From assembly GCA_028703995.1 (NCBI GenBank), contig JAQVLU010000013.1:1-10696 (forward strand): DNA of 10,696 bases. Reading direction: 5' to 3'. This document shows positions 1 to 6,171 of this stretch, in pieces. The notes below the pieces were generated by a model. It did not search any database and was not told where the DNA came from. It was given only the letters and a program-made list of their open reading frames with translations. Each line of letters starts with the position of its first letter. Position 1 is the first letter of the stretch. The position numbers and the translations under genes were made by a program. The stretch is from Minisyncoccota bacterium (GTDB lineage Bacteria; Patescibacteriota; Minisyncoccia; Minisyncoccales; Minisyncoccaceae).

Positions 1-50
1 CTCTCACAGCGTTTTGAGTGCTGCGTGTTTGCCAATTTCACCACTTCGGC
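1..50 (-). tRNA. tRNA-Leu (anticodon CAA), 5' part only
   Basis: Read on the minus strand from position 50 to 1, the sequence starts with acceptor strand GCCGAAG, then TG, D-arm GTG/CAC around an AAATTGGCAAA loop, and an anticodon arm CAGCA-CTCAAAA-CGCTG. The anticodon CAA lies at 14-16 and reads UUG (Leu). After the anticodon arm, TGAGAG begins what should be the long variable arm of a class II tRNA. The variable arm, T-arm and 3' acceptor strand lie beyond the left edge. The start resembles E. coli tRNA-Leu(CAA), which also begins GCCGAAGTGG. One oddity is that the last pair of the anticodon stem (31-39) is A with C, not a Watson-Crick pair. Identity is confident; intactness cannot be judged. 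Confidence 0.93.
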
Positions 51-60
51 TTGATAAATT

Positions 61-89
61 CTTATACCATATATTGATAAACCTTGCAA
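61..89 (-). promoter_or_regulatory. Promoter of tRNA-Leu
   Basis: On the minus strand, a -35 box TTGCAA (84-89) is followed after exactly 17 bases by a -10 box TATAAG (61-66). The predicted transcription start is near 54, about 4 bases before the mature tRNA 5' end at 50. This is a textbook sigma70 layout. Confidence 0.75.
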
Positions 90-91
90 CA

Positions 92-119
92 TTGAAATAT
101 TTTAATTTTGTGATATTTT
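92..119 (+). promoter_or_regulatory. Extended -10 promoter giving a nearly leaderless mRNA for the small gene
   Basis: TTGAAA (92-97), a 16-base spacer, and TATTTT (114-119) preceded by TGA (111-113), which forms an extended -10 (TGnTATTTT). The expected transcription start is about 126, only 3 bases before the ATG at 129. It lies back to back with the tRNA promoter within one 78-base intergenic region. AT-rich sequence makes chance matches easy, so confidence is moderate. Confidence 0.5.
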
Positions 120-128
120 AAAAGTAGC

Positions 129-326
129 ATGTTACTTACTCAAATTAGTACTAAGGAAATGATTTCTTTTATTCAAAAGATTATTGAAAAAGAAGGCATT
201 GTTATTGTAAGCAAAAAAGGAGTCTTTTTTGGAAAATGTGAAATCGCTATTATGAGCGATTCTGACATTCTTTGGCTTTTCAAGACCTTGAATGAAAAAC
301 AACTTCCTAAAAAGATTATTCTTTAA
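129..326 (+). CDS. Small hypothetical protein, 65 aa
   Basis: I do not recognise the family. The 65-residue product is soluble-looking, with no signal peptide or membrane segment. It appears to alternate helix and strand: an amphipathic start (TKEMISFIQKIIEKEG), a strand-turn-strand stretch (IVIVSKKGVFFGKCEIAIMS), then a helix around DILWLFKTLNEKQ and a basic end KKIIL. Support for a real gene comes from context: an extended -10 promoter 10 bases upstream, AT-rich codon use like its neighbours, and an intrinsic terminator whose stem begins at the TAA stop. It would be a monocistronic unit. No Shine-Dalgarno is present, and initiation would be leaderless from the ATG at 129; a later ATG at 159 would remove the first helix. 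The fold could suggest a small regulatory or binding domain, but that is a guess. Confidence 0.6.
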   Translation: MLLTQISTKEMISFIQKIIEKEGIVIVSKKGVFFGKCEIAIMSDSDILWLFKTLNEKQLPKKIIL

Positions 327-352
327 AAGGTAACTTGTTTATCTTTTTTTTT
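325..352 (+). terminator. Intrinsic terminator after the small gene
   Basis: Stem AAAAGGTAA (325-333) pairs with TTATCTTTT (339-347) over 9 bp including one G-T pair, with a CTTGT loop, followed directly by more T to 352. The stem is AT-rich and so weak, but the U tract is good. It separates the small gene from serS. Confidence 0.6.
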
Positions 353-363
353 CGCCTTAATTG

Positions 364-372
364 TGCTATAGT
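364..372 (+). promoter_or_regulatory. Extended -10 promoter upstream of serS
   Basis: TGC-TATAGT (364-372) is a good extended -10. The -35 position, 17 bases upstream, is only a T run, as is common when the extended -10 carries recognition. Transcription would start near 379, giving a leader of about 22 nt before serS. It would drive the serS-hydrolase-ligase-aminotransferase unit. Confidence 0.6.
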
Positions 373-386
373 TTAAATCATAAAAG

Positions 387-396
387 ATAAATAAAA
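387..396 (+). promoter_or_regulatory. ATAAATAAAA leader element, serS
   Basis: The 10-mer ATAAATAAAA ends 4 bases before the serS ATG in the place where a Shine-Dalgarno would normally lie. The same 10-mer sits 3-4 bases before two other start codons in this window (5240 and 10481). Inferred role: an unstructured A-rich translation initiation element in SD-less leaders. Confidence 0.45.
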
Positions 397-400
397 TAAT

Positions 401-1669
401 ATGTTAGACATTAAATTTATTAGACAAAACATTGAGTTAGTTAAAGATGGTTGCAGGAAAAAAAAGTTTTCACCTGATTTAGTAGACAAGCTTCTTTTAA
501 TTGATAGTAAAAGATCGGAACTTATGCAAAGTGTTGAAAAAGTACATCGTCTTAAAAATGAAGCTAACGAAAGAATGAAAACAGCAGAAGCGGAAGAAAG
601 AAAAACAATCATAGAAGAGATGAAAAGTCTTAACAGCGACGAAGAGAAAGAACTTTTAGAGGTTAATAAAGAGTTCCAAAAATTAATGCTCTTAATTCCT
701 AATGTGCCTCATGAATCTGTTCCAAGTGGAGACTCTGACGAAGATAATGTAGAAGTTAAAAAATGGGGAAACATTCCTTGTTTTGACTTTCCTATTAAAG
801 ACCACGTTGAAATTGCTAAAGAACTAGATTTAATTGATTTTGATAGAGGCACAAAAACATCTGGCTTTAGAGGATATTATCTTAAAAACGAACTGGCTCT
901 TTTATCTTTTGCTATTTGGAACTTAGCAATTGAAAAGATTACAAAAAAGGGTTTTAGTCCAATAATTACTCCTTCTTTGGTTAAAGAAAACGCGCTTATT
1001 GGAACAGGGTATTTACCACAACAAGAAGATGAGGTTTACAAAACAAGTGATGATATGTATCTTGCTGGAACAGCTGAAGTTGCTCTTATGAATTATCATT
1101 CTGGGGAAATATTGCCTTCACTTGATAATCCTTTAAAATATGTTGGTTTTTCTCCTTGCTTTAGAACAGAGATTGGAAGTTATGGAAAAGATATTAAGGG
1201 AATCTTAAGAGTGCATGAATTCTTTAAATTAGAACAAGTTGTTTTGTGTAAAAATGACAAAGAAGAATCAGAAAGATTACACGAAGAAATTACAAGAAAT
1301 GCTGAAGAACTTTTAGAGGCTTTAGAAATTCCTTATAGAAGAGTAGTGAACTGTGCTGGTGATTTGGGTTTAGGACAAATCAAGAAATATGATATTGAAG
1401 CTTGGGTTCCTTCTCAAAATAGATATAGAGAAACTCATTCTGCTTCTTTCTTCTATGAGTTTCAAACAAGAAGATTAAATATTAAGTATAAAGATAAGGA
1501 CGGAGAATTAAAATTTGCTCATTCTTTAAATAATACCTTAATTGCTACTCCAAGAGTACTTATTCCTCTTCTTGAAAATCATCAACAAAAAGATGGTTCA
1601 ATAAAAATACCTGAAGCACTACACAAATATTTAAATTTTACAGAAATTAAAAATGAACAAAAAGATTAA
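401..1669 (+). CDS. serS: Seryl-tRNA synthetase (SerRS)
   Basis: Charges tRNA-Ser with serine using ATP; cytosolic class II aminoacyl-tRNA synthetase, 422 aa, a normal length for bacterial SerRS. Residues about 28-100 are charged and heptad-like, fitting the long N-terminal coiled-coil arm that grips the tRNA variable arm. The catalytic core follows: the TAEVAL serine-pocket motif (224-229), class II motif 2 from FRTE (254-257) to RVHEFFKLE (270-278), the segment ETHSASFFYEFQTRR (344-358), and motif 3 with R385 in IATPR, followed by LLENHQQKDGSI. Motif 3 reads ATPR where E. coli has AVGR, and the ETHSAS segment is also altered; such variants are, from memory, usual in CPR bacteria. It starts the unit behind an extended -10 promoter, without a Shine-Dalgarno, and its end overlaps the next gene by 17 bases. 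Confidence 0.96.
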   Translation: MLDIKFIRQNIELVKDGCRKKKFSPDLVDKLLLIDSKRSELMQSVEKVHRLKNEANERMKTAEAEERKTIIEEMKSLNSDEEKELLEVNKEFQKLMLLIPNVPHESVPSGDSDEDNVEVKKWGNIPCFDFPIKDHVEIAKELDLIDFDRGTKTSGFRGYYLKNELALLSFAIWNLAIEKITKKGFSPIITPSLVKENALIGTGYLPQQEDEVYKTSDDMYLAGTAEVALMNYHSGEILPSLDNPLKYVGFSPCFRTEIGSYGKDIKGILRVHEFFKLEQVVLCKNDKEESERLHEEITRNAEELLEALEIPYRRVVNCAGDLGLGQIKKYDIEAWVPSQNRYRETHSASFFYEFQTRRLNIKYKDKDGELKFAHSLNNTLIATPRVLIPLLENHQQKDGSIKIPEALHKYLNFTEIKNEQKD

Positions 1670-2438
1670 AATACAAAAGCTAGATATTAATTACATTGAT
1701 CAAGGGCAAGGAAAAACATTAGTTATTTTACACGGTTGGGGAGGTTCTTCAAAGTCTTGGGAAAAAGTTATTGAAATTCTTTCAAAAAATAAATACAGAG
1801 TGATTTGTCCGGATTTACCTGGTTTTGGAGAAAGCGATTCTTTTAAAAAACCTTCTAATATAAATGAATATATTCGTTTTATTTTAGAGTTTTTAAAAGC
1901 TTTAGAAGTAGAGGATTTTATTCTTTTAGGACATTCTTTTGGGGGAGGTTTGGCTACAAAAATAACGGCTGATAATCCAAGATTAGTTCAAAGATTAATT
2001 TTATGTGACGCCGCTGTTGTTCGCGCAAAAGAAAGATTAAGCGTAAGACAAAAATTAGCAAAATCAACTTCTTTTGTAACCAAAATTTTTGCTAAAAGTA
2101 AGTTTTACAAAGAGCACGTTCAAGTAAAGTTAAGACCTCTTATTTATAAAATTGCTGGAACAAATGACTATTACAAAGCAACTGAAGTGATGAAAGAAAC
2201 TTTCAAAAAAGTTTTCGCTGAAGATTTAAGAGCTTATTTAATCTATATTAAAAAACCAACTTTAGTTGTTTGGGGAGAGAAAGATATCACTACGCCTGTT
2301 GAAGATGCTTATACAATAAAAAATGCTATTGATGGAGCTGAGATATCAATTATTAAGGAAGTAGCTCATTCTCCTCACCTTAAAAAACCAGAAGAATTAG
2401 CTAGAATAATTACTGAGTTTATAAATAGAAAAATATGA
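1653..2438 (+). CDS. Alpha/beta hydrolase
   Basis: Cytosolic alpha/beta-hydrolase-fold enzyme, 261 aa, with no signal peptide. Visible elements in order: the oxyanion-hole motif HGWGG (27-31), PDLPGFGES (53-61), the nucleophile elbow GHSFGG with Ser95, a cap region of about 120-195 rich in lysine and aromatic residues, the acid in GEKD (Asp211), and the catalytic His239 in AHSPH. The Ser-Asp-His triad is complete, so it should be active, and the HGWGG/DLPGFGES pattern is that of small-molecule esterases or C-C hydrolases. The substrate cannot be read from sequence. It overlaps the serS end by 17 bases and the following ligase by ATGA, so it is translationally coupled to both. A link to envelope precursor metabolism is suggested only by the neighbours. 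Confidence 0.9.
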   Translation: MNKKIKIQKLDINYIDQGQGKTLVILHGWGGSSKSWEKVIEILSKNKYRVICPDLPGFGESDSFKKPSNINEYIRFILEFLKALEVEDFILLGHSFGGGLATKITADNPRLVQRLILCDAAVVRAKERLSVRQKLAKSTSFVTKIFAKSKFYKEHVQVKLRPLIYKIAGTNDYYKATEVMKETFKKVFAEDLRAYLIYIKKPTLVVWGEKDITTPVEDAYTIKNAIDGAEISIIKEVAHSPHLKKPEELARIITEFINRKI

Positions 2439-3967
2439 ATATTATTGCCATAACAATTTGTATCATTTTTTTATGGTTTATCGTCCAAATTAAAAACTCT
2501 TTATTTTGGCTTTATTTATGGCAATTAAAAAATTATCATATTGGCAGATTCAATGATCATTTTAGAACAAAAAGAGGAAAAAAACTCTTTCTCAATCCTT
2601 TTTATCTTTTCAAAACAGCTTCTTTGTTTTTGTTTTTTCTCTTTCCTGCACTGCCTTTAATTCTTCTTGTTTTAGAAGGATTTACTGCAATCTACAAAAT
2701 TGCTTTTAAGAGAATAACCTTACCAATTTTTACAAAAAAAATAATTGGCTTGTTCTTTATAACCATTTTCTGTTTTGTGATGCTTTTTAAAATAGTTGAC
2801 TACACTGTTTTATATACTTTTACATGGAAACTTCTTTTAATAAATATCTTAACTCCTTTTATTGTTTCTTTAATTGTTTTAATTTTCCAACCTTTTACTT
2901 TTTTCATCAGATCTTTAATTTTAATAAAAGCTAGAAAAAAAAGAAAAAGCTTAAAAGAATTAACCGTTATTGGAATAACGGGAAGTTATGGAAAATCTTC
3001 TACAAAGGAATTTTTGTATACCATTTTAAAAAGTAAGTACGACGGAGTTAAAAAAACACAGGAAAACAATAATTCAGAAATAGGCATCTCTAAATATATT
3101 TTAGAAAATTTAACAGATGAAGATAAATATTTCATTTGTGAAATGGGAGCCTACAACAGAGGTGGAATTAAACTTCTCTGCGGTATTGCTGACCCTCAAA
3201 TAGGAATCTTAACGGGGATCAACAATCAACATCTATCAACTTTCGGAAGCCAAGAAAATATTGTTAAAACAAAATTTGAATTAATTGATTATGTGAAAGG
3301 TTTTTCAATTGTTAATTGGGACAATTATTTAATTAAAAACTTTAAAAGTAAAGATACCTACAAGTATTCATATTTAGAAAAACAAGATATTTACGCTAAA
3401 GAAATTAAAACCTTTAAGGATCATCTTGAATTTAATGTTGTTTTAAAAGATCAAAAAGAACATTTCACAGTCAATGTTTTGGGGCATCAAAATATCTCTA
3501 ATCTCCTTGGAGCCATTTTTGTAGCAAGTAAGCTTAATATGAGCTTAGAAGAAATCTCTAAGGCTTGTCTTAAGATAACAGAAAAGGAGGGAGGTATGAC
3601 AAGAATAAATAATTTTATAGACGCAACTTACTCTTCAAATGCCAATGGAGTCATGGCTCACTTGAATTTCTTAAAACTTTGGACTGGTAAAAAAATAATA
3701 GTTATGCCTTGTTTAATAGAACTTCAAAAAGAATCAAAAAGAATTCATGAAGAAATTGGTAAGAAAATATATGAAACTTGTGATTTAGCAATTATCACCA
3801 CGAAAGATAATTTAGAAGATTTGAAAATACACGGAAAGGAAAAAATCATTTTTGAAAACAATGCTTCAAAAATTTGGGAAATGATTAAAGATTATCAAGA
3901 AAAAGAAGATATTATTCTTTTTGAAAGTAGAGTTCCGGAAGAATTAATTAAAAAAATAAAAAAATGA
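2435..3967 (+). CDS. Membrane-anchored MurF-like Mur ligase
   Basis: ATP-dependent amide ligase of the Mur family, 510 aa. Residues 1-165 are unlike cytosolic MurF: about four hydrophobic segments (near 2-18, 62-82, 101-121, 132-154) separated by basic stretches. The Mur catalytic domain follows with P-loop GITGSYGKSST (180-190, Lys187), the MurF-like NNNSEIG (211-217), CEMGAYNRGG with Glu236, NQHLSTFGS with His266, and KTKFEL, where Lys280 aligns with the carbamylated lysine. The C-terminal domain has DATYSSNANG, matching MurF DDSYNANPDS, and ends ESRVPEELIKKI, matching the MurF end. The uridine-binding N-terminal domain of MurF is missing and replaced by membrane segments. It could act on a lipid-linked precursor or another membrane substrate; PgsB/CapB is an alternative membrane Mur-like family, but the motifs are MurF-like. 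It overlaps both neighbours by ATGA. Confidence 0.85.
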   Translation: MNIIAITICIIFLWFIVQIKNSLFWLYLWQLKNYHIGRFNDHFRTKRGKKLFLNPFYLFKTASLFLFFLFPALPLILLVLEGFTAIYKIAFKRITLPIFTKKIIGLFFITIFCFVMLFKIVDYTVLYTFTWKLLLINILTPFIVSLIVLIFQPFTFFIRSLILIKARKKRKSLKELTVIGITGSYGKSSTKEFLYTILKSKYDGVKKTQENNNSEIGISKYILENLTDEDKYFICEMGAYNRGGIKLLCGIADPQIGILTGINNQHLSTFGSQENIVKTKFELIDYVKGFSIVNWDNYLIKNFKSKDTYKYSYLEKQDIYAKEIKTFKDHLEFNVVLKDQKEHFTVNVLGHQNISNLLGAIFVASKLNMSLEEISKACLKITEKEGGMTRINNFIDATYSSNANGVMAHLNFLKLWTGKKIIVMPCLIELQKESKRIHEEIGKKIYETCDLAIITTKDNLEDLKIHGKEKIIFENNASKIWEMIKDYQEKEDIILFESRVPEELIKKIKK

Positions 3968-5184
3968 AAACTGTTTCTATTTCATTATCTCCAAACACAG
4001 AAAAAGACGATGTTTGTCTAGCTTTAAAAGAACTTTTTGTAAAAGAAAAAATCAAAGGAAAAAGCATAAACGAATTTGAAAAAATATTCAAAGAGTCTTT
4101 AGGTTTTGAAAAAGTATTTTCTTTAAATAGTGGAAGAAGCTCTCTTTTAATTATTTTAAAAGCTTTAGAGATTGAAAAAAACGACGAAGTAATTGTTCAA
4201 GCCCTAACCTGTAATGCCGTCATAAATCCTATTTTGAAAACAGGAGCTACTCCAATATATGTTGACATTGATGACACTTTAAATATTGATCCGACTCTCA
4301 TAGAAGAAAAAATAACAAAGAGGACTAAAGCAATCATCATTCAACATACTTTTGGAATGCCTGCAAAAATAGAAGAGATTAAAAACATCTGCAATAAGCA
4401 CAATCTATATCTTATCGAAGATTGTGCGCATTCTCTTTTAGCTAAATACAAAAATGATTATTGTGGAAAGTTTGGAGATGTTAGCTTTTTCTCTTTCGGA
4501 AGAGATAAAATTATCTCTTCAGTCTATGGTGGGATGATCGCTGTTAATAATAAAAACCTTTACCAGCAAATAGAAAACGCTTACGAGAAATTAGATTATC
4601 CAGACAAGAAATGGGTTAAGAAACAAATTAGACACCCTATTTTAATGAATCTTTTTATTCTTCCTTTATACAATTTTTTTAACCTCGGAAAGATAATTTT
4701 AGAACTTTCATTAAGATCAGAAACTTTGTCAAAAGCAGTTTGTAGCCTTGAATATGAAGGAATATTGCCAGACTATTTCCCTAGAAGAATGCCTAATTCA
4801 CTTGCTAAAATGGCCTTAAATCAATTTAAGAAAGTAGAAAGGTTTAATAGTCACCGAAGAGAAATTGCTAAGTATTACAAGAAAGAATTAGGAGGCGTCT
4901 TTGAAATAAACGAGAATGCTGTTTATTTAAAATTCCCTTTAATAGTGAATAATAGTGAATACATTTTAAAGGAGTTTAAAAAATACAATATTCTTCTTGA
5001 GGATGGTTGGACAAAAAAAGTAATTGTTCCTCCAAAAACAAACTTAAAGAAAATGAATTATACTTTAGGGGAGTCAAAAAAAGCCGAAGAGATGAGTCAA
5101 AAGATGCTTATTCTTCCTACACATATTAATATCAGTAAAGAAATTGCCGAAAGAATCGTCTATATTTTAAAAAGCTTAATTTGA
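3964..5184 (+). CDS. DegT/DnrJ/EryC1/StrS-family PLP aminotransferase
   Basis: PLP-dependent enzyme of the sugar aminotransferase family, 406 aa; members usually aminate keto-sugars in surface glycan or antibiotic pathways. Family marks: LNSGRSSLLIIL (54-65), the cofactor-phosphate region; ATPIYVDID (95-103); EDCAHS with Asp153 facing the PLP nitrogen; and SFGRDK, where Lys182 is the expected Schiff-base lysine, followed by the GG of VYGGM. Between about 222 and 255 there is an insertion rich in hydrophobic and aromatic residues (RHPILMNLFILPLYNFF and onward) that most soluble members lack; it could dock the enzyme on the membrane. The family C-terminal domain is present from about residue 270. 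The ATG overlaps the stop of the Mur-like ligase, so the two are coupled and may work on the same envelope molecule. The sugar or amino-acid substrate is unknown. Confidence 0.9.
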   Translation: MKTVSISLSPNTEKDDVCLALKELFVKEKIKGKSINEFEKIFKESLGFEKVFSLNSGRSSLLIILKALEIEKNDEVIVQALTCNAVINPILKTGATPIYVDIDDTLNIDPTLIEEKITKRTKAIIIQHTFGMPAKIEEIKNICNKHNLYLIEDCAHSLLAKYKNDYCGKFGDVSFFSFGRDKIISSVYGGMIAVNNKNLYQQIENAYEKLDYPDKKWVKKQIRHPILMNLFILPLYNFFNLGKIILELSLRSETLSKAVCSLEYEGILPDYFPRRMPNSLAKMALNQFKKVERFNSHRREIAKYYKKELGGVFEINENAVYLKFPLIVNNSEYILKEFKKYNILLEDGWTKKVIVPPKTNLKKMNYTLGESKKAEEMSQKMLILPTHINISKEIAERIVYILKSLI

Positions 5185-5220
5185 CAAGAAACTCTTTTTG
5201 AGAAAAAATGAATCTATAAT
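5181..5220 (+). promoter_or_regulatory. Promoter region of the ybaB unit
   Basis: A perfect -10 TATAAT lies at 5215-5220, giving a start near 5227 and a 13-nt leader. A perfect TTGACA (5181-5186), overlapping the aminotransferase stop codon, is 28 bases upstream, too far to pair with it. TTGACA could pair instead with AAAAAT (5204-5209) at a 17-base spacing. Either one promoter with a weak -35 or two overlapping promoters are possible. Confidence 0.55.
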
Positions 5221-5226
5221 TAATTA

Positions 5227-5236
5227 ATAAATAAAA
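5227..5236 (+). promoter_or_regulatory. ATAAATAAAA leader element, ybaB
   Basis: The 10-mer ATAAATAAAA ends 3 bases before the ATG at 5240, with no Shine-Dalgarno. It is identical to the elements before serS and before the secreted-protein gene at 10481. Confidence 0.45.
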
Positions 5237-5239
5237 ACC

Positions 5240-5497
5240 ATGTTTGATAAATTTAAACAATTAAAACAATTAAAAGACTTTGAATCTTCACTTAAGAAGC
5301 AAACCATTACTAAAGAAAAAAATGGAATTACCATCACTCTTAATTTAAAAATGGACATTTTAGATATTAAATTAAATAAAGAATTGGGAATAGAAGACCA
5401 AGAAAAAAGATTAAAAGATTGCTTAAATGATGCCATGAACGAGGCGAAACTAGAAATGGCTAAACAAGCTCAATCAATGGGAGGCTTTGGTTTCTAA
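5240..5497 (+). CDS. ybaB: YbaB/EbfC-family nucleoid-associated protein
   Basis: Small DNA-binding protein, 85 aa (E. coli YbaB is 109). Family members form tweezer-like dimers that bind DNA and coat the nucleoid. The layout matches: an N-terminal helix rich in Lys and Gln (FDKFKQLKQLKDFESSLKKQ), a two-strand centre (NGITITLNLKMDILDIKLNKEL), then a long C-terminal helix with CLNDAMNEAKLEMAKQAQSM, equivalent to the E. coli stretch around AAFNDAARR, and a glycine-rich end GGFGF. The N-terminal helix is shorter than usual. In many bacteria ybaB lies with dnaX and recR; here it leads a different unit, with its stop 2 bases before the next ATG. The start at 5240 is supported by the promoter and leader element immediately upstream. 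Confidence 0.85.
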   Translation: MFDKFKQLKQLKDFESSLKKQTITKEKNGITITLNLKMDILDIKLNKELGIEDQEKRLKDCLNDAMNEAKLEMAKQAQSMGGFGF

Positions 5498-5499
5498 TA

Positions 5500-6171
5500 A
5501 TGACAATATATCCAACAGTTACAACTTTGGTAGACTATAAAGGGAAACTAGATGAAATTAACGCACTTAAACTTGAGAAGGTTTGCGTTTTTTTTACTGG
5601 TTTAAATTTTGAAGAAAGAAAGGTTCTTTTTAAAGAACTTAAAAAAACTACTATAAAAGAAATCCCTTTTGCCCATATTAAGAGTGATATGAAGTTATCC
5701 GAGCTTAATGCTTTAGTAAATGAATATAATACGAAGGCGTTTAATATTCATAGCAGGGAAGAACATTCTCTTTTGTATGACTATTCTTCTTATAAAGATA
5801 TTATTTATATTGAAAATGTTTACAATCACTTGAAAGAAGACCTTGAAAATTGGGCTGGAGTCTGTTTAGATTTTTCTCATCTTGAAAACGATCGGTTAGT
5901 ATATAAAGAAAGATTTAAAAACAATTTAAAAATTATTAAAAAGAATAAAATAGGTTGTAATCACATTAGTGCTATTTTAAAAGATTTTTATATTAATGAA
6001 AAAGGAGAGAAAAGATACGACAATCATTTATCTTTAGATCTGTCTGATTTTGATTATTTAAAAAAATACGATAAATCATTTTTTTCCGACTATTGTGCGA
6101 TCGAACTTAATAATGATATTAGTTATCAATTAAAAGTAATCGAATATATTAAAAAATTACTAAATGAATAA
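5500..6171 (+). CDS. Compact xylose-isomerase/endonuclease IV-like TIM-barrel protein
   Basis: I cannot name this 223-residue cytosolic protein by overall similarity, but its conserved-looking polar residues follow the order of the endonuclease IV (AP endonuclease family 2) metal site: His59, His84 (or His89), Glu105 in IEN, Asp124 and His127 in DFSH, His155 in CNH, Asp174 and His176 in DNH, and Glu202 in IELNN. E. coli Nfo uses H69, H109, E145, D179, H182, H216, D229, H231 and E261; the diagnostic DxxH and DxH spacings are identical. Each falls at the end of a predicted strand, as in a TIM barrel. The barrel is shorter than Nfo (about 285 aa). It may be an AP endonuclease or a sugar-phosphate isomerase/epimerase. 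It lies 2 bases after ybaB and overlaps the next gene by 8 bases. No good Shine-Dalgarno; GGGAGG at 5479-5484 is too distant. Confidence 0.65.
   Translation: MTIYPTVTTLVDYKGKLDEINALKLEKVCVFFTGLNFEERKVLFKELKKTTIKEIPFAHIKSDMKLSELNALVNEYNTKAFNIHSREEHSLLYDYSSYKDIIYIENVYNHLKEDLENWAGVCLDFSHLENDRLVYKERFKNNLKIIKKNKIGCNHISAILKDFYINEKGEKRYDNHLSLDLSDFDYLKKYDKSFFSDYCAIELNNDISYQLKVIEYIKKLLNE

Noticed and set aside
373..612. Minus-strand open frame of 79 codons opposite serS
   Set aside because: It lies on the complement of a certain serS gene; the product is low-complexity Ser/Leu/Phe as expected from reading A-rich coding sequence backwards.
4949..4962. Tandem repeat AATAGTG within the aminotransferase gene
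   Set aside because: Two short copies in AT-rich coding sequence, in frame with protein residues; no sign of a mobile or regulatory role.
1653..5184. TGA recoded as glycine (Gracilibacteria/SR1 code)
   Set aside because: TGA serves as the stop of three genes at natural ends, two of them in ATGA overlaps, and no essential motif contains an in-frame TGA.
5191..5209. Terminator between the aminotransferase and ybaB (CTC-TTTTT-GAG followed by A)
   Set aside because: The stem is only 3-4 bp and is followed by A, not T, on the coding strand.
5181..5220. TTGACA paired with TATAAT as one promoter
   Set aside because: The 28-base spacing is far outside the 16-18 range, so the two boxes are described separately.
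5224..5436. Minus-strand open frame of 70 codons opposite ybaB
   Set aside because: It overlaps a convincing YbaB gene and its leader and has no promoter or family resemblance.
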